NCBI RefSeq assembly: GCF_947501385.1
Contig: NZ_CANMVP010000011.1
Span: 62,001 to 126,000, forward strand
Reading direction: 5' to 3'
DNA length: 64,000 bases
Origin: an uncultured Polaribacter sp.
GTDB taxonomy: Bacteria; Bacteroidota; Bacteroidia; Flavobacteriales; Flavobacteriaceae
Shown: positions 32,691 through 40,464 of the stretch, piece by piece
Numbering within the stretch: the stretch's first letter is position 1
How the letters are laid out: each line of letters starts with the position of its first letter
Notes under the pieces: generated by a model
Databases searched by the model: none
Seen by the model: the letters and a program-made list of their open reading frames with translations, nothing else
What the model was told of the DNA's origin: nothing
Position numbers and translations under genes: made by a program

Positions 32691-34286
32691 CTATTGCTCT
32701 GTTGAAAATACTGCAGCAGGCAAGCCTTCTTTATTATACAGGTTTGCTCCTTCAGGATTTCCAGCCCATGCGTAACGCACATGTTTTGGATTTGGAACTG
32801 ATGTATTCCAAACTTCTATTTTATCCTTTGAAACTATTTTTGCTTCAGCTGGTTTCCACACGCCATCATCTCCAACAATTTCAAACCATTTTAATGGCTC
32901 ATTGACCGAAACGGCATCCTCTAAAAGGTGTTTATGCCCCACCATTAAACCAGAACCTGTATGGGTAAAATCTATTTCTATTTTATTGTTTTGAATTTTA
33001 ACAGACTTGTATAAAGGACCGCTTACTGCTTTTACCTTCATTTTATAATCTTTTGCCAGGGCCCAATACGCCAAACGTTTACCTACATCCATTTTGTTAT
33101 GCGGATGAATATCATTAGGCTCTCCAATATCATATAATACAGCCATACCCGTATTAGGTACTTTTAAGGTTTTTCTAAGTTCATCATTAACAGTTGCCCA
33201 ACCTTTACTCGCTTCATCACTACCTCTATTACAAGCTGCTAATTGCGCCCAATAAAATGAGAAATCACCTTGATTCCAATCTGACCTCCAACTGGTAACC
33301 ATGGTGGTCAAAAATTCCTCATAATCTTCAGGTAAGTAAACCGCATTACTTTCACCTTGATACCAAATAGTACCTTTAATTTTATAAGGAATAATAGCAT
33401 TCAACATACCATTATATAATGTTGTGGCTACTTGCATATCTTCTCTTGGATGCTTTAAGCCTTTTGGTTTACGTCCTTTTTTCCCCTTTTGCTCCCATAC
33501 ATTTACATTATATTTATAAACAGTATCTTCAAAACCTTTAGCATCCATATTTTTTATGGTGTTTTTTGTTTCTATATTCATGGCTCTGTAATATAGTTGT
33601 AAATTTTTATCGTTTAGATAAGCTTCTTCAGAAATCCAAGGTTGAATTCTACTTCCTCCCCAAGAACACTCTACCAAACCGATAGGTACATTTAAACGCT
33701 CACGCAATTCTTTAGCAAAGAAATAACCGGTGGCTGTAATTTTGTTCACCTCGTCTTTTTTAGCTTTTATCCATTTTCCAGTAAAATTTGTTTTCTTTTC
33801 ATCTAAAGATGTTTGCCGTGATACTTCAATATGCCTTAACCAATCATCGTTTGCATTGGCGACTTCATCTTTAATGAAATCTGCTAAAGGTTGATATTTT
33901 TTATCTCTAACACCCTTTGAAAACCTTTCCATTGTATAATCCATATTAGATTGCCCCGAGCACAACCACACCTCACCTGATAAAACATCACTAATTGTAA
34001 TGGTATTTTTTCCAGAAATTCTGATTGTAAATGGACCACCTGCTTTTGGTGTTTTTAAATTTACCATCCAAGAACCATCTGCTTTAGTAGCAGTACTTGC
34101 TTTTTTACCCCAACTACCCAATACTTCAACCTTTTCAAAAGGATCTGCCCACCCCCAAACAGGTATTTCGGTTTCACGTTGAATGACCATATGGTCAGAA
34201 AAAAGAGCATGAAGTGTTACATTAGCCATTAAAAATTGTGGCAAAGCAATGAAAAGAATGCTTGCTAATTTATAACCTATTTTCAT
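32691..34286 (-). CDS. Sialate O-acetylesterase-like SGNH carbohydrate esterase
   Basis: A 531-residue secreted enzyme with signal peptide LASILFIALPQFLMA. An N-terminal beta-sandwich (about residues 22-105, LFSDHMVIQRETEIPVWG) is typical of the SASA family. The SGNH catalytic parts are CSGQSNMDY (Ser), SWGGSRIQPW, IWYQGESNAVY and NDIHPHNK with the Asp/His dyad near residue 390. It should remove acetyl groups from sugars in the periplasm or at the surface. It lies downstream of the PUL with its own 300-bp leader region, so it may be a separate transcript. Sialic-acid specificity is not implied. Confidence 0.85.
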   Translation of the reverse strand: MKIGYKLASILFIALPQFLMANVTLHALFSDHMVIQRETEIPVWGWADPFEKVEVLGSWGKKASTATKADGSWMVNLKTPKAGGPFTIRISGKNTITISDVLSGEVWLCSGQSNMDYTMERFSKGVRDKKYQPLADFIKDEVANANDDWLRHIEVSRQTSLDEKKTNFTGKWIKAKKDEVNKITATGYFFAKELRERLNVPIGLVECSWGGSRIQPWISEEAYLNDKNLQLYYRAMNIETKNTIKNMDAKGFEDTVYKYNVNVWEQKGKKGRKPKGLKHPREDMQVATTLYNGMLNAIIPYKIKGTIWYQGESNAVYLPEDYEEFLTTMVTSWRSDWNQGDFSFYWAQLAACNRGSDEASKGWATVNDELRKTLKVPNTGMAVLYDIGEPNDIHPHNKMDVGKRLAYWALAKDYKMKVKAVSGPLYKSVKIQNNKIEIDFTHTGSGLMVGHKHLLEDAVSVNEPLKWFEIVGDDGVWKPAEAKIVSKDKIEVWNTSVPNPKHVRYAWAGNPEGANLYNKEGLPAAVFSTEQ

Positions 34287-34588
34287 ATTTTATATTTGTT
34301 TACATTTATTACAGTTGCTATTAATTTGTAGAGAAATAAATGACTCCTTATAATTTCCTAAAAATTAAAATTTAATGCTTTTTTTAGAATAGACAATTCA
34401 CTTTCTAATTTTACGTAAAAAACATCGATAAAGGTAAGTTTTATCAAACCGATAAAATACTATTGTATGTTTAAGTAGAGCAAAAAAATCATCCCATACT
34501 ATAAAAAAAAGTATGCCTATAAAATGCAAAATAAAGAGACTTCTGTGGGTATTGATTATTTAAAAAACTCTACAAACAACTCATACAA
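34287..34588. other. Gap upstream of the esterase gene, operator-like inverted repeat
   Basis: About 300 bp without a gene. It contains TTTTATC-AAACC-GATAAAA (34439-34457) and a further CGATAAA at 34426, which together look like a regulator-binding site for the esterase gene. A weak hairpin CATACT/AGTATG (34495-34515) may end the leucine-rich-repeat gene transcript. Confidence 0.4.
34439..34457. promoter_or_regulatory. Candidate operator, 7-bp inverted repeat with 5-bp centre
   Basis: TTTTATC and GATAAAA around AAACC, plus a nearby extra half-site, about 155 bp upstream of the esterase ATG. The size fits a dimeric regulator site, but AT-rich sequence makes chance occurrence possible. Confidence 0.3.
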
Positions 34589-35764
34589 CTATTTCTTTAG
34601 AATTCGTTTTACAATTTCACCATTATCTGTTTTTACTTTAAAAATATACATACCCGAAGCTAGATCAGAAATATTGATTTCTGAATTTGAATTAGTTATA
34701 CTCTCTTCTAATAATATTCTACCATTTATGTCATAAACAGTAACAGCTGTATCCACTGATTTTTTATTTATTATAGAAACAATTCCCTCTGTAGGGTTTG
34801 GATACATTCCCCAATTTAAATCGTGATCTACACTTTTTATAGCCAATATATTACCTATTACAATATTCGTAGCAGGAAAAAATGCTAGCCAATTAGCATC
34901 AGCTTCATAAGCTGCCTTCGCAGCAGCATCTGGCACATATAACTTGGCATCTGAAGAAATACCATTAAAAGTATCAGCTTCTATAGCTATTACTGAAGCA
35001 CTATTAACCTGTACTGTAGTTAAAGTAGAAGTAGCAAAAGAAGTTGCTCCAATAGAGGTTAAACTGGCCGGAAAATTAATTTCTGTTATAGCGCATCCAT
35101 TACATACTTGCGAATCCATAGTTTGTACATTAGGTGGTAAAATAAAAGACGTAACTGTAGGGTTTTCAAACAATAAAGCACCTGTAATATTTAACAAATC
35201 TACAGAAGCAGATAAATCTGCAGTTACAATACTATTATTCCTAAATACTGCTGTACCTGTAAGCGTAGTTAATGAAGCAGGAGTAGTTAATGTTCCACTA
35301 AGACCTCCGCCAGAAAACGCACCGTTATCCATGGTGATTACAGAGCTTATAATTTCATTACCATTAGTAACGCCAGTAGCATTTTGAAATGCCTGTTGCC
35401 CTATTAAAGTAATGTTATTTTCTCCTGTAAATGTTACAGAAGTTAATGATGTGGCACCTCTAAAACACCTACGAAGAAGAGATGTTACAGTACTTGGTAT
35501 TTCAATAGATACAATAGTTGTATTTCCATTAAATGCTAACTCTCCAATAGCTGTAACAGAGCATACGTTGCTCCCTGTAGGCTCAACAACTGAACTAGGC
35601 ACAATAACGTTTGCCAAAGCACTTACTGTAACCTCAACTTCCCATGGAGAATCATTAATTATCTCATAACTAATGTCTGAATCTGTAAATTGATCACCTA
35701 TTGCTTGGGCATTGCTAAATGTAATTATTAAAAAAGTAATAAATAAAAGTAATAATTTTTTCAT
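34589..35764 (-). CDS. BspA-type leucine-rich-repeat protein with T9SS sorting tail
   Basis: A 391-residue secreted protein with signal peptide LLLLFITFLIITFSNA. LRR_5/BspA-like repeats run from about residue 60 to 270, with recurring patterns such as VSIEIPSTVTSL, GQQAFQNATGV, and INFPASLTSIGATSF. A linker GMYPNPTEGIVSI begins the T9SS type A sorting domain, which ends VKRILKK. BspA-type repeats mediate binding to proteins or surfaces; no enzymatic motif is seen. It lies 3' of the PUL and has no recognisable housekeeping -7 box, so linkage to the PUL is by position only. Confidence 0.85.
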   Translation of the reverse strand: MKKLLLLFITFLIITFSNAQAIGDQFTDSDISYEIINDSPWEVEVTVSALANVIVPSSVVEPTGSNVCSVTAIGELAFNGNTTIVSIEIPSTVTSLLRRCFRGATSLTSVTFTGENNITLIGQQAFQNATGVTNGNEIISSVITMDNGAFSGGGLSGTLTTPASLTTLTGTAVFRNNSIVTADLSASVDLLNITGALLFENPTVTSFILPPNVQTMDSQVCNGCAITEINFPASLTSIGATSFATSTLTTVQVNSASVIAIEADTFNGISSDAKLYVPDAAAKAAYEADANWLAFFPATNIVIGNILAIKSVDHDLNWGMYPNPTEGIVSIINKKSVDTAVTVYDINGRILLEESITNSNSEINISDLASGMYIFKVKTDNGEIVKRILKK

Positions 35765-35915
35765 GGTAGTATAATAGTTTAAATTAATTAATCAACTATT
35801 ACAATGCTACTAATTATTAAAAAAACAACATATAACTTATTGCCCATAATTCATAAACTATTGCTCTTCTTCATTTATTTTAGTTTTTAATGTAGGATAA
35901 ACTTTAATAAATAAG

Positions 35916-35950
35916 AAAGGATAGCTTCTAAATAGAAACTATCCTTTTTT
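35916..35950 (-). terminator. Intrinsic terminator of the beta-helix gene
   Basis: AAAGGATAG-c-TTCTA-aa-TAGAA-a-CTATCCTTT: a 9-bp plus 5-bp stem with one mismatch, followed by T-rich sequence on both strands. Lies 29 bp beyond the beta-helix stop. Confidence 0.85.
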
Positions 35951-35978
35951 AAATAGTATTTACAACTTTTTTTAGTAT

Positions 35979-38135
35979 CTAATTTTTAACAATTTTTTTA
36001 GTGAAAATATTTTCGTTTGAATAAATTTTAGCGATGTAAACACCATCTGAAATATTACTTAAGTTTATCTGACCATTATTACTTTGTATTTGCTTTGAAA
36101 TGACAATTTGCCCAAATAAATTTATGATTTCTACTTTGGCAGAAACATAGTTTTTTATTCTAATATTTAAAACATCAGAAGCAGGTATCGGGTATAGTGA
36201 GATATTTTTTTCTATATTCTCAATATTTCCTGCACTCAACACTTGCGCTACAGTAATAGCAAATCTAGACGCATTGGATGTATTAGAAGTGTCACTCAAT
36301 ACTATAGAACCATCTGTACCTAATAATCTAATATTCCTTCCGTTTCCCAAAACAAGTTTATTTATAAGATAGTAGGTATCTCTTCCTGAAATAATTTCTA
36401 CTTTCCACTTAACTGCATCATTTATTGTTGTATTAGAAACCATTTGTGGAAGACCTCCAACAGTTTCTCCCATCAATCTTTTTTTATCATCGCCAGCACC
36501 AAGAGCTTCTACATAATAATATTCTACTTCTCCAAGAACTGGAACAAATACCCATTGCTCTTGGATAGTTGGGAGCGATCCGTCTGAATCCTCATGGTCA
36601 GGATAAAGATAAAAACCAGTTTCATCGCTTCCATCAGCACTTAAATATCCAGACCATCGATTATTACCTATGTAATACGCAACATTAGGAGCTGGAAACT
36701 CACTTACCTCGCCACATCCTAAAATAAAGTTACCTGAACCGTTATCTGTAACTGGTCCGCAAGATGACCCAGTATTCCCTGAGCTCTCTGAAGGAAACTC
36801 GATAGGATACTCCGTTGAGTTAACTACGTTTAAGTTAGTTGCATAATGATTATTTTGAGATGCATTAGTTCCATTTAGCATACGCAAATTATTATAAAAT
36901 CCTCCCATCTGAATTTTCAAATCTGGATTCACGTTAGGATCAGTTGTTTTTAATATTACATCATGTCCACTTCCACCTATATATGCTACGCAATTATTGC
37001 CATTATAATACGCATCTACAGGAGGAATGAGGGTAATATCAACCTTAGCATTACTATCAGAGTTATAAGTACTCTTATATACTGGTCCAAATACTGCATC
37101 TGAATAGCAATTGACTACAGATCCTCCACCACCAACTGCAAAAGCTTGTTCGTTACCAATAGATGTACACCCTTCTATATAATTAGTTCCTCCGGCTTGA
37201 CCTAAAGTAACAGCGGTTCGCATGTGCTTTATAGTGCAATTAAGCACGGTAACATTACTTGCTCCTAATGGACCTATTTGTACACCATCAATAATAGTTC
37301 TACCAACATTATAAGCACGAATACCAGCTTCACCAGTACTAAGCATATAACCCGCAGGTAGTTTGTATCCCCAATCGGTCATAAAATTTACATTATCAGC
37401 TGCTGAACCAGTTCCTTCTTCTAAAAGAATATCATCTGTAGTTCGTAATTCGCCTTCTATGTAACAACCTTCAATCTTTGGATAACTTGCTGCCTGCATA
37501 TAAATAGCATGCCCAAATGATCTGTGTATTATAGTACAATTAAGTACATGGTTTGACTCTCCTCTTACATTTATACTACTATGCTTATTATGTGCAATTA
37601 CTGGTCCTGCTCCTTTTCCAAAAGTATCACCATAACCATAAGGTTTTGAACCCTTGGTTGTCATGTGAAATCCTTCTATTCTATTGTTTCTACCATCTAT
37701 CGCAATATTAGTTACCTCATTTATTGGATCATCATACACAGAGCCTACATCTACTATGGTTAGATTTTTTAGTACGTTATTATTCCCAATTATTTGAATT
37801 TCATGCACATTACTTCTGGAAGCTGCAAATACACCTGTTTCTATATTGATTGTTACATCAGTAAAATCATAGGTACTATCATTACCTTCAAAAAGGAAAA
37901 GAATTCTATTATAGAAGCCACCAATCGTTGTATTATCTGGATATAATCCTGCACTAATGTCGGTAGCAGCAACGGTGTAAGTTCCAGCAGCTAATTTAAC
38001 GTTTGCATTACTAGCTTTTAAATAGGGTTTTAGGTCACTTAATGTAGATACCGTAGTTTGCGCTTGTATATTGACAACAAACAGGATATATAAAAAAATT
38101 ATATTAATTTTAAGGGAAGTGTAATTTCTTTTCAT
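35979..38135 (-). CDS. Secreted right-handed beta-helix protein with T9SS sorting tail
   Basis: A 718-residue protein with a signal segment (INIIFLYILFVVNIQAQ). From about residue 90 to 440 it shows parallel beta-helix coils with repeated short strands and Asn/Gly turns (NNVLKNLTIVDVG, NNRIEGFHMTTKG, SNHVLNCTIIHRSFGHAIYMQ, NVTVLNCTIKHMRTAVTLGQAGG). Many such folds are polysaccharide lyases, depolymerases or epimerases, but I cannot place it in a named PL or GH family. A beta-rich region follows (about 470-620), then the sorting domain (SLYPIPASDVLNIRI to FTKKIVKN). It may be an extracellular enzyme or glycan-binding protein serving the PUL; this is inference. Confidence 0.82.
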   Translation of the reverse strand: MKRNYTSLKINIIFLYILFVVNIQAQTTVSTLSDLKPYLKASNANVKLAAGTYTVAATDISAGLYPDNTTIGGFYNRILFLFEGNDSTYDFTDVTINIETGVFAASRSNVHEIQIIGNNNVLKNLTIVDVGSVYDDPINEVTNIAIDGRNNRIEGFHMTTKGSKPYGYGDTFGKGAGPVIAHNKHSSINVRGESNHVLNCTIIHRSFGHAIYMQAASYPKIEGCYIEGELRTTDDILLEEGTGSAADNVNFMTDWGYKLPAGYMLSTGEAGIRAYNVGRTIIDGVQIGPLGASNVTVLNCTIKHMRTAVTLGQAGGTNYIEGCTSIGNEQAFAVGGGGSVVNCYSDAVFGPVYKSTYNSDSNAKVDITLIPPVDAYYNGNNCVAYIGGSGHDVILKTTDPNVNPDLKIQMGGFYNNLRMLNGTNASQNNHYATNLNVVNSTEYPIEFPSESSGNTGSSCGPVTDNGSGNFILGCGEVSEFPAPNVAYYIGNNRWSGYLSADGSDETGFYLYPDHEDSDGSLPTIQEQWVFVPVLGEVEYYYVEALGAGDDKKRLMGETVGGLPQMVSNTTINDAVKWKVEIISGRDTYYLINKLVLGNGRNIRLLGTDGSIVLSDTSNTSNASRFAITVAQVLSAGNIENIEKNISLYPIPASDVLNIRIKNYVSAKVEIINLFGQIVISKQIQSNNGQINLSNISDGVYIAKIYSNENIFTKKIVKN

Positions 38136-38252
38136 ATAAAACTTTTTTTAACCGAAATTAAGTTATAACTATATGCTTTTATATAAATTATGATTCAGAT
38201 ATTGTAAATTGTAGTTCCTTATTTGATAATTTTATTAATTTTATTTTAAAAT

Positions 38253-38280
38253 GAAAAACCTCGACCCAAGAGTACGAGGT
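38253..38280 (-). terminator. Putative terminator at the 3' end of the PUL operon
   Basis: ACCTCG/CGAGGT stem with an 11-nt loop. On the minus strand it is followed by TTTTTC, so it can end transcription coming from the second sulfatase gene. Confidence 0.7.
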
Positions 38281-38356
38281 ATCAAGTAGAAATTTCTTTT
38301 TTATTTCGACGCAGAGCATCGGGGGAACCAAGCCGGCATAGGCAGGTTCAGCTAGT

Positions 38357-38402
38357 AATTTTTAATTCATTGCTTCGCTTCCGAAGCTTCGGAATAAAAA
38401 TT
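38357..38402. repeat. REP-like palindrome
   Basis: The outer arms AATTTTTA/TAAAAATT enclose the perfect 16-bp palindrome TTCCGAAGCTTCGGAA. It is preceded by GC-rich TTCGACGCAGAGC, akin to the TCTCGACTGCGCT fragment near 32422 and the GACTTCGGCGAGCTCAG piece near 7701. Confidence 0.6.
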
Positions 38403-38440
38403 GAGTTTCACTAATTTAACGTTCACTATTCATCAAATTT

Positions 38441-40291
38441 TTATATTTTTTGAACATTTACAAAATATGCTCCTAATACTTCGCCAGTTTTTAATGTAAA
38501 CCATGTTTTGAGTTTTGTATCTCCTTTTTTAAGTGCTGCTTCAAATTCTACAAACTCCAAATTAGCATCTACTTTTTTTGAAATTTCAATACCTTGAATA
38601 TTTATTTTAGCCTTTATAATATCTAAAGATTTTCCTTTTTTACTTTCTTTTACGCTTGTATTCGAAATTGCAGGACGTATTGGAGCTTCATCATTTAAAG
38701 CCAAATGTGTTTCTTCTGGCCAACGACGAAGTTTCAATCTATACCTACCACTTTGCGCTACATTCAGCATCCAATAGCCATTATTTATATAGCCACTTCT
38801 AATATGTCTTTGATGCCAAGGACTTACTTGATCTGTATGCCAATCATGACAATATAAATTTACTGAATTTGCTTTTTTATGTCCAACAATAATTCGTGGT
38901 TGATCGCTATATCCAGGCAACAAATCTTTCCACCATAAATTATAGGCTGTTTTGAACGCATCTATTTTGTTGGGAAACTGATCTGCAATATTTTTTCTTT
39001 GCGCTGGATCTGTATCTAAATCGTACAATTCTATACCATTTATCAATCGCCAGTTGGCTTGCATTAAAGCCGTTCTTAGCCAAGGCTCTGGAGTTTCGAC
39101 ACGTTGTGAATTGGTAATGATAATTCTATCTTTAAATGCTGAATTGTTACCATTCATTAAAGGAACCAGACTTTTGCCATCAAACTTTATATCTTTCTGT
39201 ATGTTTAATTTACATAAATCAACCAACGTTGGTAAAATATCGTAATGGGCTGTTAATTCATTGATGTCATTACCAACAGTAATTCCTCCATTTTTCCAAT
39301 GGATAAAAAGTGGAACACGATGTCCTCCTTCATACATACTGGCTTTAATACCGCGCATTCCTGCATTGTATCCTTTTGTTACAAACCCATCTAAACGATG
39401 CCCCTCTACTTTTGCACCTTGGGCTGTTCCGTTATCTGTAGTAAAAATTAAAATGGTGTTCTCTGCAAGCTTCAAATATTTTAAGTAATTGACTAGCTTG
39501 CCTACATTTTCATCAATATTTGCTAACAAACCATAGAAATTTGCATTCGGAATATTCTCATTGTTTTTATACGGATCTGAATATGTATCTGCAACAAAAT
39601 ATGGGGAATGCGCCGCATTAGTCGATACGTAGCAAAAGAAGGGTTTGTTCTTATTTTCTTCAATGTATTTTTTAGCATTGTTAAACCAAACATCTGTACA
39701 AAAGCCTTCAAATTTTTCTAACTTTCCATTGTGCAAATAGGTATCATTAAAATAGTCATTATCCCAATAATCCATAGTCTGTTCTATACCGCCGCCGCCA
39801 TGCACTAAAACTTCATCAAAACCTTTGTCTTCTGGACGAAACGGATAATTATCACCCAAATGCCACTTCCCAAAAATACCAGTGCTATACCCATTTTCTT
39901 TAAAAATCTGTGCCATGGTTGTTTCTCTTTCCAAAATTAAAGAACGTCCGTTTATGGTATGCCAAACTCCAGTTCTATTAGAATGATGACCCGTTAAAAA
40001 AGCTGCTCGTGTTGGTGCACATGTAGGACTTACATGATAATTTGTAAATCTTGTACTTATGCTATGCAGCTTATCAATATTTGGTGTTTGAATGTATTTA
40101 TTTCCAAGCGCAGCAATATCTCCGTAACCTTGGTCATCTACCATGATAACAATTACATTTGGTTTTTTAGCTTTCTCTGATGAAGTACATGACAGAAAAA
40201 ATATGACAGAAAAAGGTATTGCAATGCAACATAAAAAAAGATCGATACCCTTTAAATTAGTGTTGTTGTTTTTATAAAAATTGAGTTTCAT
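38441..40291 (-). CDS. S1-family sulfatase (lipoprotein), second in the PUL
   Basis: Hydrolyses sulfate esters on a glycan. The N-terminus has a lipoprotein signal (VIFFLSC, Cys35), so it is membrane-anchored. IVIMVDDQGYGD gives the metal-binding Asp pair. The formylglycine signature is CAPTRAAFLTG with Cys91, KWHLG and TTDNGTAQG follow. A C-terminal extension (about residues 470-616) with SGRYRLKLRRWPEE forms an extra beta-rich domain. No formylglycine-generating enzyme is in the window. Last gene before the likely operon terminator; 173 bp separate it from the upstream GH29-SGNH gene. Sulfate position and sugar are unknown. Confidence 0.92.
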   Translation of the reverse strand: MKLNFYKNNNTNLKGIDLFLCCIAIPFSVIFFLSCTSSEKAKKPNVIVIMVDDQGYGDIAALGNKYIQTPNIDKLHSISTRFTNYHVSPTCAPTRAAFLTGHHSNRTGVWHTINGRSLILERETTMAQIFKENGYSTGIFGKWHLGDNYPFRPEDKGFDEVLVHGGGGIEQTMDYWDNDYFNDTYLHNGKLEKFEGFCTDVWFNNAKKYIEENKNKPFFCYVSTNAAHSPYFVADTYSDPYKNNENIPNANFYGLLANIDENVGKLVNYLKYLKLAENTILIFTTDNGTAQGAKVEGHRLDGFVTKGYNAGMRGIKASMYEGGHRVPLFIHWKNGGITVGNDINELTAHYDILPTLVDLCKLNIQKDIKFDGKSLVPLMNGNNSAFKDRIIITNSQRVETPEPWLRTALMQANWRLINGIELYDLDTDPAQRKNIADQFPNKIDAFKTAYNLWWKDLLPGYSDQPRIIVGHKKANSVNLYCHDWHTDQVSPWHQRHIRSGYINNGYWMLNVAQSGRYRLKLRRWPEETHLALNDEAPIRPAISNTSVKESKKGKSLDIIKAKINIQGIEISKKVDANLEFVEFEAALKKGDTKLKTWFTLKTGEVLGAYFVNVQKI

Positions 40292-40464
40292 TTAGTTAAA
40301 TTTTCAATTTAAAAATTAATAAAAATACATCCTTACGAAATTAAAATTTTAAACTTATTTTTGTATCATTTATAGTTCATTTACTATAAAATATAGACTC
40401 TTTTATACTTTTTTTTAGAAAAGTATTTGATTAGAAAATTTATCTGTCTTTTAATTCCAAGTCC

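Larger units (their letters stand above)
38136..38440. other. Gap between the second sulfatase and beta-helix genes, terminator plus REP-like palindrome
   Basis: No gene is seen. The gap holds a terminator (38253-38280) and a GC-rich island with REP-like palindromes (about 38300-38402). It probably marks the 3' end of the PUL operon. Confidence 0.6.

Noticed and set aside
32691-34286. Sialic acid catabolism gene
   Set aside because: The family name comes from sialate O-acetylesterase, but no nan genes are present. A general glycan acetylesterase is more likely.
34944-35387. 147-residue plus-strand ORF
   Set aside because: It lies antisense within the leucine-rich-repeat gene. Its composition mirrors the repeats, and it has no upstream signals of its own.
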